Source of the DNA: Serinus canaria
Taxonomy: Eukaryota; Chordata; Aves; Passeriformes; Fringillidae
Reading direction: 5' to 3'
DNA length: 64,000 nucleotides
NCBI RefSeq assembly: GCF_022539315.1
Contig: NC_066319.1
Span: 27,428,093 to 27,492,092, forward strand
Shown here in pieces: positions 53,401-64,000 of the stretch. The translations under genes were made by a program, and so were the position numbers. A model generated the notes under the pieces. It saw only the letters and a program-made list of their open reading frames with translations, was not told where the DNA came from and ran no database searches. Numbering within the stretch: position 1 is the first letter of the stretch; each line of letters begins with the position of its first letter.

Positions 53401-56400
53401 ATATTTTCTTTGAACTTGCTAAAGCCTTCAGACTCATATTTTGGGACCCATTTCAAGACCTGTCTCATAATAAATATTACAGATTGATTAATACAATACC
53501 AAATAACTTACATGCAAATTCCTCAGCACATGCAGAAGACAGTCTTTGTCCTTCTGTCACTTCAAACCAGAGCTTTTGGTTTTTGCAATATTAGTTCAAA
53601 ACTCCGTGCAAGTGTCTCACAGGCCAGTTCACTCCCTTTTGCCGAGGAACATATTTCTTCTAGATTTATCAACCTTGATCACAGATGTCTGGAACTTTTT
53701 CAATACTAAATAAATTGGTGCATTTGTTACAAAATAGCAAAATTACAAAAATAGCTTCCTTCAACTGAACAGCAGCAGAATGGACTGCAATGACTCACAA
53801 AAATAGATCCATTGGCTTTTAAACATGCTTCAGCAGGAAAGGTGCAGCTGAATCTGATAAAATACAGACACTTTCTCTGCTAAATTGCACAGTCAGTAGA
53901 AACTCCACCTTTCAAATCAGGTGAATTTGAAAGGAAATCTTTGCTGTAACACACAGAATAATGTCCTGTAAAAACAAACAAATGCTTCTTCTCTATTTTA
54001 CTGTAGCTATATTTAGTTAATATTGATGATTTGAAAATTTAATGTAAGGATTAATAGTGGGGATGATATTTTTATTCTTGATCTGCAGAGATACATCATT
54101 ATTAATTAAAGCAGATTCTGTACGTGAAGCCAAATAGATAGCACACAGTATTTTCCATTTCTTTATGCTTCAGATTTTTCAAAAAAATTTCTTGACTATG
54201 CAGTTATAACAATATGAAAAAAAATCTAACTATTGATTGAGGTAGATGGAAAGATATGGTAATTATTATATTAACTTCAGAAAGCAAACCCCAAATTTTG
54301 AGTTTGTTTCTGTGCTGCTTCTGGGCATTAATTTTGGCTTAATCAATGGAAAAGTGTCAAACTCTAGAAATCTTTCAGGTAAAAGATTTTAATCAAAAGC
54401 TTTCAGGACTTTCAGTTTTCCATCTTTTCTCAGCCTCCAGGCTTTTCCTGATCTACTTACATTCTTTCCACCTGCTCTGATAATCTTCAGCCATTACTTC
54501 CCACTTCTGGTAAATACAGGACCCCTCTTCCAGGGTCTGATAGCAAAGGAGCACAGCACTGAGCATCACCTGTGATGTGTTTCCTGCACCAGCCTCATCT
54601 AAGATACATAGATTATGGTCTCTGTGCTTCACCAACCCAGCCACTTTCAGATGAGGATAATATATGCCAGAATGAAAATGCCATTCTGAGAATTATGGGC
54701 AATCTATTAGAAAAAAACCCATAATTATCATTACTCCTAGTATGCCAGAGGGCTACTGTCCTAGTTTTCTTAGTTTCCAACTTGGAAGAGCCACTTAGGC
54801 ACAGCCACCTCTGACACTTTGTAACTACAAGAAAAGCAACATGGAAGAACAGCAGATCCTGGATACTAATGTGTATGGTCCCAAGCCCAGGAATGACAAG
54901 GTGAAAATCCTCACTCACAGAGAGCTCATCTTTAAGGACTGAAATGGAAACTGTGCACTCAGAGGGTTGCTGATCCCTGCTAGTATCAGTCTATTACCGC
55001 ACTGCTGTCAGTGTGGGCAGTGAAACCTGCTGGATCGGTTCCCACCATTGCTGGCTTCCTTATCCCTGCTAGGAAATGCAATAGAGAAATATTTTGTCTT
55101 AAATGTGAAGGTGGACCCTTCTGTTCTTAGGTTTCAAACATCAGTACCTAGGCAGGACCTGATTAACAGAAGCAATGCCTCTCAAAAAATCTGGGGTGTG
55201 AAACAGCTCAGATAGACAAGTGGTAGGAAGTAACAAAGACTGACCTTAGGAAAAGGTCAAGTTGGGTTTTTTCCCAGGGCAGCCCAGATCCACGAGGGGG
55301 AGATCCTCAAGGCTCACAGCAGCTGGAGAGTGCCACTCCAGTGACTTCCCAAACAGAGGGACACCAAGACCAAACAAGCTACCCTGACCTCCCTGGCTGC
55401 TCATTCTGCTCTGCCCATCTTTGTATCTTTGCCAGATAAACCAGCAGAATAAGTTATTCCTCTATGACAGCAAAGCCAAGCCTTGTACAAATCAATGACC
55501 ACGAGACAGCCCTGCTCACGGATGTCTCTAACGGGAACTAACAGATATTTCATCTGCTTTAGTCCTCAATTCATAAAATTTTACTAAAATCTCAATTTTT
55601 AACATTAGCCAACTGGTAGTCCTTCAAATGTATCATAACAATGAGCCTTTCACAGACACTTCTTTTTTTTTCTGCCATCATCCAAGGACCATTGATTGCT
55701 TTTCCCACTGCACTGTTCCCAATACAGCGCTATATTCCACAGTTATCTCCTGCAGGAATCTAGACTTTCATACTCCATCTTTATATAAGCCTTTAAAGTC
55801 TTTTGGTGCCAGAAATGCTCCCAGTTCAATAGTGTAATTACAATGAAAGACACAGGAATAAAGGAAATCAACTAGGTTTCTGTGAAGTTGAATCAATTTG
55901 CAGCAGATTTATTTTAACTACTTGTAGAGCTTATCTTGTATCTTGACCCAGAGTCAAGAAGAGTCATGATGGGAAGTCCTGTTCATTTCCATCAGTCAGT
56001 GCTCTGACATCCAGGGAAGGAATGCTATCCACAGAGCATCTTGGAGAACTTTGTCACATGCATTTCTAGATTAAACAGTCTTCGAATTTCAAACAAGAAG
56101 CCTGACAGACAGAAGAGCACTGAGGGGAATTATAGTCTTCACTTTGCTCAGACAATTAATACAGTATAATGGGCTGCATCCCCATTGCCTCCCATCCTGC
56201 ATAGTTATGCAGTCTAAATCTACGGAGATTTTTTCCTTCATTCAAAATGCAGGTCCTCAGAGTCCCTTCTTCAGCTTCTGCCTTACTTTGGCATGGGCTT
56301 TATCCCCATGACACCTAAGATCCCATCAGTAAAGCTCTCTGATTGCTTTAATTTCTGCTTCTGGGCCTGCCCAAACAGACTCAAGTCCTGACAGCACTGA

Positions 56401-59400
56401 AAAACTCAATATTTCAGTTTTACAGGGATTCACAGATAAGGCATTCCTCTTCTAGCAGCTGTATCTGCTAACTGGGATCCCACGGGAATTTCAACCCAGA
56501 GCTACCAGAGAGCTGCAATTACAAGGTGGTGGGGTGGTATAAACTACCACTGCTACAATAAGGAAGGTGGGGAAAGAAAGAAGAGCAAAGGTTTTCCAAA
56601 GAGCTGGTTGTGGTGTGTTTCTGTCACTCTGAATGTACCAGCAAATCCTGGTATGGATTTTTTTGCAGGAGGATTTCACTTAACTAGTGGATATGATGGG
56701 TAACAGCTGGGCCAGCTGCCTAGGTAATCAATGCTTGGCATGAGCGTGAATGAAGGGAAGTGCCCACATCATTCAAAAATATATATGTGGCTCCTGCTCC
56801 TTTCTTGGCATTGTTGCTGACTATCTTATAGAGTCTCTGACTGCATGGTAGCTTTTGTAGCTCTAATTAGGCACCTAAATATCCACTTAGTTAGGCTTTT
56901 CATTTCACTGGGTATCAGGGCACCTAAGAGCTAAGCACTGCAGCACTAAAATTGAGTTTTCTGCATCACTCAGCCTCTACTTTGCAAGTGAACTTTGCCT
57001 GGGAATCCCACTTTTCCCCTTGGGTAATAAAAAGCTTGCAGAGCAGCAAATTAGCTCTCTGGATTTAATTATGCATATACACTAGTAATGAAAGTAATTG
57101 CACTGCCTCAATCACATTGCACAGTGTACTTACTTGAAACCAAGCTGAAGAAATGCCACTGGCAGCTATAGGAAGACAGACCGGATAAGAGGACACCAAG
57201 TGCAATAAGGCTACAAGATTATCATCTCACCTGCTGTGGTAATTAACTGCCAGAATTCTCACCCTACAGATCACAGTTCTCTCTGCCACTCCCTTCTCAT
57301 GAAGGGATACTATCAGATAGTCAACCCTCTGCAAGACATCCTCTTGTATGAAAGCTAAAGGGTTGCAGGAGGAAGTGTATCTCATACTGTATACTCACTA
57401 AGAGCTTCAAATTACCGGACTGCTACCTGCAGTAGGTAGAACTGTGTGTAGAACTGGGGCATGCACTGGGTATTTGAGGTCTAAGCTGAAGCATCCCAGG
57501 GCTCCTGTCTGCTCTGCTAATCCTGTGCTGCTGTGCAAAAGGAAAATCAAATATGCAGAGAAATTACTCCTCATCCACCAAGTTCTTGCAGGACACAACC
57601 CTCTTCCTGCACCTAGCCTGGCAACATAATACTCAGCAATACAGGGCTCCAGCCATATATTCACTACACAAATTATTTAAGTTGAATTGAATAAGAGAAG
57701 CAAACCAGAAGTGTATCCCACAGGTATTGTGTGGTGCTAGGAAGTACTGGACATGGTCTGTGTGTGTGACTAGCAAAGGCTCAGAAAGGGAAGCTTGGAT
57801 TAGTCTGAATTTGTGGGGAAACATCTCTATTTGCTTCTTGGTACAAGCACTTGGTGCAGCAAAACACCGTCCATTGCAGTTTTTGACTAGTTTGCTGTCA
57901 AATCCTGCTGGTCCTCTGTGGTCTCTCCCAGAACAGTCAGCACTGCCACCTTGTTTCAAAATAGTCACTCACCTCCCACATCCTTCTCCTTTCTGGAGGC
58001 CTGAAGGTGTTTTCATCTTCTTTGACACCATGCCAGGTTTTAATTCCTTGATCCCTGCAGTAGCCTTGAAGGTCTCCAAATGTACCCAGTGTCCTCCAAG
58101 CTCACCTTCCTCCTGCCTGTAATTTTATACTTAGTAACTCAGAAAATAGCAAGTAATGGAAATTTGGCAGTTATCTTGTCATTTGCCTTCATCAGATACA
58201 GTCAAGTTTAAAGATCCAAAACAAATTACTGAAGAAACATGTGTTCAGATGACACAAAAATATATTCAAAGAGGGATGTGTAATTGCACTTGGGAATGAA
58301 AAAGTAGACCATACACTCATGAAAAAACAATGCTACTGTCAGCTTGAGGTTTTATTTAAAATAAAAAGTGAAATAACAAAATTTTAGGAGTTGAATTTTT
58401 TGCAGTATTGACACCACAGAAGGGAAATTCTTGGGCAGGTCACAACCCTCTGTGCCAACATTATCAAAGTCAGCCATCTGCAGTTTTGGAGTGTGTACAT
58501 ATAAAAGCGTGCATGGTGATCTAGAAGAAAGACCAATTCTTTTGGTAAAAGTAGTCTGTCACAAAGCATAGGTAGGTCTCACAAAGTGAGGTGCTGATGG
58601 TAAGGATTGACTGATTATGGATCTAAAACATGTAGTGGAAATCGAACTAATTCTAAGGACAGCAAGCAGATCACACACTTCAGCTGTGGGGCGTGTTGTG
58701 TACGGGTGACAGAGTAATAAAGTGATTTGACAGAAGCTCTTTAATGCAAAAACACTTTACTATCTGATTGTCCATCATCTTTAGCATTTGGCTGACATTT
58801 GCCTTGCCAAAGAGAACTTAAAATGAGCACATAACACATCTCCATCTGCAGTGAGTTGAAAACTCTCAGTAAGTATGTATGTGCTCAAAACCTATTTTCC
58901 ATAACTATAAGCAAATATAAAGATTACATGACAAAAAAGAGTCAACATATTTATGTTTGGAGTTCAGGTGAGTGACACCAACCCAAGAACAAAAAAGATC
59001 AAAGTGCCATTCTGCTCACACACATGCTGACTGCGAAAAAAACCTGTAATATTTATAGTCAACAAACCTTTTAGGGCTTTGTATTTCAAGTTAATTTGTA
59101 CACTACTGGATAAAACATGCTCATGTAATTTTTTGCTTATATCTATCCTGTAAAGCTGGGATAGATGAATTACCTGCATCACCTTAACTTAAATACCTTT
59201 GGCCAAGACACTAGAACAGAGGGGATTTATAAAGAGTAGAAAATCTGTTCTTCATTTACCTAAAACACACCCCTACAGTCATGACTGTGGAGTGAGATAA
59301 TGCCATTTGGCAAACTGATCATCCAGGGTCTGGCATTTCCCTTTGGGCATTAAAGCAGAGACAAAAAAAAGAAGTATATACAACCCAAGATCTAAATAAT

Positions 59401-59917
59401 GGAAGGGACTTACAGCACAATTAACTGAGGTAAGCACTGAGGTAGTTATCTGCCAATGTCCCACCCATCACAAAAGGAAATACTGTCCTTCTTGTCCTGA
59501 GCCTTTAGCTCAAAATTTTACAGAAAACAAATGCATTTTTTTCCTCCTCCTTCCCTCTCCCCCCTTCTGCCCATTGCTGTAAAAATTTGTTTTTCTTCTG
59601 AGAAGAATGACATTTCACCATCCTTTCTAAAAAAATATTTATTGGTGAATTTTGTGTTTAGTATTCCTTAGCATTCCCCCATCATTTCACCAAAATACAT
59701 TACTCCTGATGGGTGAAGATTAGAAAAATGTTGTGGGTGTTTGTTGTTTTTTTTTTTTACCCTTGCTCAAATCAGTGTGTTATAAACATCATCCTCAGCC
59801 AGTGAATCCTATGATTCTTCCTCAACACAAGGAGCAAACACAGCCAGGACTTACTGGCCTACAGGAAGCTCCAGCTGAAACACTGGCAAACTTCTGCTGC
59901 TACACTCGGTGAGGGTA

Positions 59918-60032
59918 TATATGCATATTTAAAGAAGGCAAATATATATATATGCATATGTCTACATGTGTGTGTATTCATAAACATACATATATATATA
60001 TATATATATATACAAACACACACAAACACACA
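59918..60032. repeat. TA/CA compound microsatellite
   Basis: Interrupted TATATA, GTGTGTGT and a pure (TA)n run at about 59990-60012, followed by ACACACAAACACACA. Probably length-variable. Confidence 0.85.
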
Positions 60033-60592
60033 GTGTAAAAAGAAGAGAGGGGAGACAGGTGAATTTGCAAAGCGATGGCTGTCTCTTCAGAGAATTATCC
60101 GAATAGCAAAACCATCACGGCAGAGCCCCATAGAGCTGAAGTGCTGGCCAGAGGGACAAAGCTGGTGGGGTCCACTCTGAAGCAATTTGCTGTAGATAGA
60201 AGAAGCATATGATTTGAGAGCAAGGCAACACACAGGATGAAATAAAAGGCAGAGACAGGCAGAGCAGGCACATGCTGCCCTAAAATTACTTCCCTGTATT
60301 GCCCTGCGGAATTTGTTAATGACATTTAAGAGCTGTCATTGCTATTGCCAGTGCTGGAAAGAGGGCAGAGCCCCCTTCCAGATAGCTGGGAGAAGATATC
60401 TGCCGTTTAGAAATGCAGGTTAAGCAGTGTATGGAGGGGGAAAAGGTCCAGTCATCCTTTTCCAGTTCAGGGGACACTCTTGAGGCTCATTTTGTGTGCT
60501 CTTCTAATAGATGACCTAAAGACAATTTGTTCTGAATTACACTTTTATTAAGCATTAGTTCCCTAACTAAAATTATTTACAGCTGATTTTGT

Positions 60593-60656
60593 GTTGGTTT
60601 GGTTTTGTTTGGGGTTTTTTCTTTTTTTGAGTTTTTGTTTTGTTTTGGTTTGGTTC
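60593..60656. repeat. T/G-rich simple sequence (TTTTG-like)
   Basis: Irregular GTTTTG/GGTTT units without a fixed period. The minus-strand K/N/P/T-rich frame is its shadow. Confidence 0.8.
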
Positions 60657-63600
60657 TGTGTTATCCCAGCTGGTGGTGGAAAACAGGATGAAGAAGGGAT
60701 TATAGCACCTCTCTATATGTCTGACAAGAGACAGTTTATCTGCTCTATCCCAAGAGTCCTGTCCAGCTTTCAGTTCTGCTGCCACCACTGGCATATCAAA
60801 TATCCTTGATTTTTAGGGCCAGGTTTCCTTTCCAGGGTGGAAAAGATGGCAAAGGAGAAAAAGAACTTTTACCCCCTCAGCCAACATGCTGGCAGGCAGC
60901 TCCATCCCACTGGCACTGAGTTGCTGCATGGTCAGCCCAGAGCTGGCATTGCTCCTTGAGGTGTTGTGAAAAAGGACTGTGGTGGCCCAGCCATCCTGCA
61001 GCAAAAGAGTGGGACCATGGTGATGCTGTACACCAGCTAGCTGCCACCTGCACCCTCTGCCCTGAGAGCCAAGTCATTTTCTAACATGAAGAAAAGTGCA
61101 GCTGGTGCTGTAGCCAAATACTGCAGGTAGGGAGCAAACACTAAGTCATTCTATTTAAACAACATCAGACCCTGGAAAGTACATGCCTGATGCTGATGTG
61201 ACATCTCAGGATGGAGAATTTTAGGTTTCCCTCTAGGTGAAAACAATCCAAGACCAAGATGTTGACCCCCAAAGAAGCCCAAACCTGCTTGTACAGAGAG
61301 ATTACATTGTTACTCCAGTGACAAAACCCAAAGGCATCATGGGTTTTATTAGCTCAATGCTCCATACTTTACCTCAAATTCTGAAGTGGTTTTTCAACAC
61401 TTTACTGAACTATTGGGTGACTTATTTATAGTTTGACCTCAAAACCAGTTCAGATTGCAAATGAGTTTCAAAAAAATTTCAAGCAGGTCAAACCCATAAA
61501 AACTATATGTCTTGGAAATGGCTGCTCACAATTCTCAGAACAAATCCCTGGGCTTTTTACAGCTTTTATCTAAACAGTGGACAAAGACTGCAATTGTATG
61601 ATGCAGAATCTCTGGTATTAACTCTCCACCACCCATTCAACACATACCCTTGAAATACAATTTTCAGAATGGATCCAGAACGGTTGTAAATACAAAAGAT
61701 AGCAAATATACTAAGCTGAAGTACTAATTTCCAGATATTTCAGACCACAACAAAACCAGAAGCACTCATACAAAATAAACCAGATGAAAAGGCAAAGAAA
61801 TATTTATACAAAGGGGTGAGAATAAAACAGAAATTATGAAAGAGTGATGCTAGTGTGAAGTTCAAGATCTCTTCAAAGCTCAGTTTGCATTGTGTCCCAG
61901 GTTCTATGTTCAGATAGAGCCATGTGAGCCTCTTGGTCTGTCTACAAAGAGAAACAAAATCTCTGCTGTCAACCCACAGCCACCAGCTATATTTATTTTG
62001 GGGCATGGTGCAAACAGATTTTGTGAAGGAGCACTGATGAAGGGAGCAAGATAAAGGCTATCACCTCCAACATCCACACACATTGAAGTGTGAGTTACTG
62101 CAGTAACAACATGAGCAGTACAAACCCCAACACAAGTCCTGTCAGCTCTCCTTACGAGTGTCCCTTAGCCTGATTCTTTGCTTCACCTCCTCCTTACCCA
62201 GGCAATATTTAGCAATAATCTGGTAGTTGTGGATCTCTGAAGATACATGCAGAAAATTTTCCATACAGGAGAAACTCTCACTGAGAGAGCATAGTTTCAT
62301 ATGGGGGAGCGGTCATCCCTTGCTCCTACAGGGAACTCTACTGAAGCAACAAAGCCAACAGGATGACACTTTGGATGACCTAACTTACATTTAAGAAATC
62401 AGCCATGACCATCATTGCCAACAATGTTCAAGAAAATTCAGTGTAAACAGGGAACTTCCTGCTAAGAAAATATGTATTGTACCCTTGAACTCTGGTGAAT
62501 GGCATCTCTAACTGCCTTCTGTTATTTTTACTAAGAAGGTTCACTGATGGATGATATTCAGGAAAGTGGTCTAAGATTTTGGTGACACAAATAAGCAGCA
62601 ACAAGAGGAGATGTGGGATGGGTAATAATTTAAACTGTAGATCATAGCAAACTTCTATTATAGCCACAGTAGAAGATTACCAGGAGAACATGAAAACAAA
62701 CTGATAGCTAATCTTTTTTTAGGGCAAATGAATTCTTTTGATGCAGTGGTTAGTGTGAGTTAAAATGAGCATGTAGTATAAATTACAAAGACAGTCTTTG
62801 CCATTGTCCCAGTATTTTTAGGATGCCCCATTTCCATAAATTTTCTTGGCAAAACAGGAATATCTTTCAGGTAATACATTAAATAAGAGAATGTCTTCCA
62901 CTTCTCTGATAAGTATAAAGAAGGCCAGTAAATTAAAAGTGCATTTTAGCGTTCAAATGTTTATATAAAGAAATTTTATACCAACTCAGAAAAGTGGATA
63001 AAAAGAACCTATGTTATAAACATTTCCAAGGGTTCCCAGGTGATGTCATGCCAGTCAGGAATGAAATGGTGCCACACCCCTAGGAGTCCCTGTGATGGAG
63101 CTGAGGCAGTTGCTGGTCCTGAAGGTGCGCACATCAGGATGTCTGTGTGTGACAGTACCCAGCTCTCCTGGCTGTGTTAGGCAGAGCCACCAGGATGCCT
63201 CTAAATTGGTTTAATTCAGATAAGTTTACTCCCAGAATGGGAAATGGTACTGTGTCTGTGCCTTAATCCATCCCTCTATTCCCAGGGGACATATGCAAAT
63301 GTAAAATGATTCCCTGGTTTAGGTAGCAGCAAATAAAATGTTCTTAAGCGGCTCAGCCCTGCCAGGAACTTGCATTAGCCACTGGCCCTGGCAGGTGCTG
63401 TAGTTCCCCCACCTCGTGGAGAGAGAACTCTGACAGGGTTTTTTGAAAATCTTTGTGCTTTCTACAGTTATTGAACTGCGTCATGAAAAGGCCTGCATTT
63501 ATTGTCAGCCTTAAGATGCTTTCAGCTCTGTCCTTGAGCACACAACTTTCTGTTGCCTTTCCAAAAAGTAGAGCTGCTAAGCAAGGAAATTGCTGGGAAA

Positions 63601-64000
63601 GCTTCCATAAGTACATCTAGTCCCCAGCAAATCATAGCAATCAGTCTAATAGAGAAATTTAACGGAAGCGAAGTAACTTTGCTGCACTAACTGCGCATTA
63701 CCAGGGTTACTCACAGTAATTCAACTGTGCTGTAAGTCACATCACTGTAACACCCTGGATTTCCTGCCACCTGCCTTGCTCCTCAATCATTAACTGACAC
63801 GAGGTTCAGACGTTCTATCCTTACCCCACTTGCCATGCTGCTCCAGAGGTGAGGAGCAGAGAGGGAAAGACATTAACAGCGCAAATGTCCTAGAGAAAGC
63901 AGATTGGGAGCTACATACTGCTACATGAATGCATGTAAATATAAATCTGACCTACTGTCAAGCAGGCAAACACTACTCAAATACATCAAATTCCCTAAAA

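Larger units (their letters stand above)
45250..64000. other. AT-rich non-coding region, no gene seen
   Basis: Nearly 19 kb with no frame that resembles a known protein; the longest frames (100-160 codons, for example 50795-51268) have low-complexity or chance character. Contents that can be named: a three-unit tandem repeat at 47399-47450, homopolymers at 59743-59756, TA/CA runs at 59918-60032 and a TTTG-rich stretch at 60593-60656. From the conserved vertebrate order (SIPA1L1 next to RGS6) the next gene to the right may be SIPA1L1, but no exon of it is recognised here. Confidence 0.6.

Noticed and set aside
1..64000. CRISPR arrays, bacterial operons, tRNA or rRNA genes, and endogenous retrovirus genes
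   Set aside because: None was recognised: tandem repeats here lack spacer structure, no retroviral coding motifs or paired LTRs were seen, and the sequence is vertebrate. Small structured RNAs could be missed by eye.

Overview
The window is vertebrate nuclear DNA, almost certainly from a bird and most likely a songbird. It is AT-rich and gene-poor, its recognisable interspersed repeats are CR1 LINE fragments, and it holds a member of the ITPRIPL1-like family, which is multi-copy in passerines. No bacterial, viral or organellar content was recognised.

Left part (1 to about 27.8 kb, minus strand): the 5' end of RGS6, a regulator of G-protein signalling of the R7 group. The start-codon exon is at 13379-13483 and encodes 28 residues that resemble the N-terminus of mammalian RGS6. 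Two candidate first exons lie upstream of it, at higher coordinates. One follows a TATA box (exon about 26393-26502) and has a consensus splice donor. The other lies inside a CpG island (donor at 27338). Everything from 1 to 13378 is the intron after the start-codon exon, apart from an unrecognised 60-nt candidate cassette exon at 12740-12799 that would keep the RGS6 frame.

Middle (27.8 to 42 kb): non-coding, upstream of RGS6, with an old antisense CR1 fragment and a (TTCA)n microsatellite.

ITPRIPL1-like locus (about 42.8 to 45.25 kb, plus strand): a TATA box, a long single-exon reading frame with signal/coiled/transmembrane N-terminus, acidic linker and Mab-21-like domain, a damaged C-terminal end, a 35-bp minisatellite in the 3' region and a polyadenylation signal. 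Frame disruptions and in-frame stops make it a probable pseudogene or a C-terminally truncated copy. It lies in the region upstream of RGS6 and has its own promoter-like and poly(A) signals but no poly(A) tract, so a DNA-level duplication is more likely than retroposition.

Right part (45.25 to 64 kb): AT-rich non-coding DNA with simple repeats and no gene that can be supported. All other reading frames above 60 codons look like chance frames or shadows.
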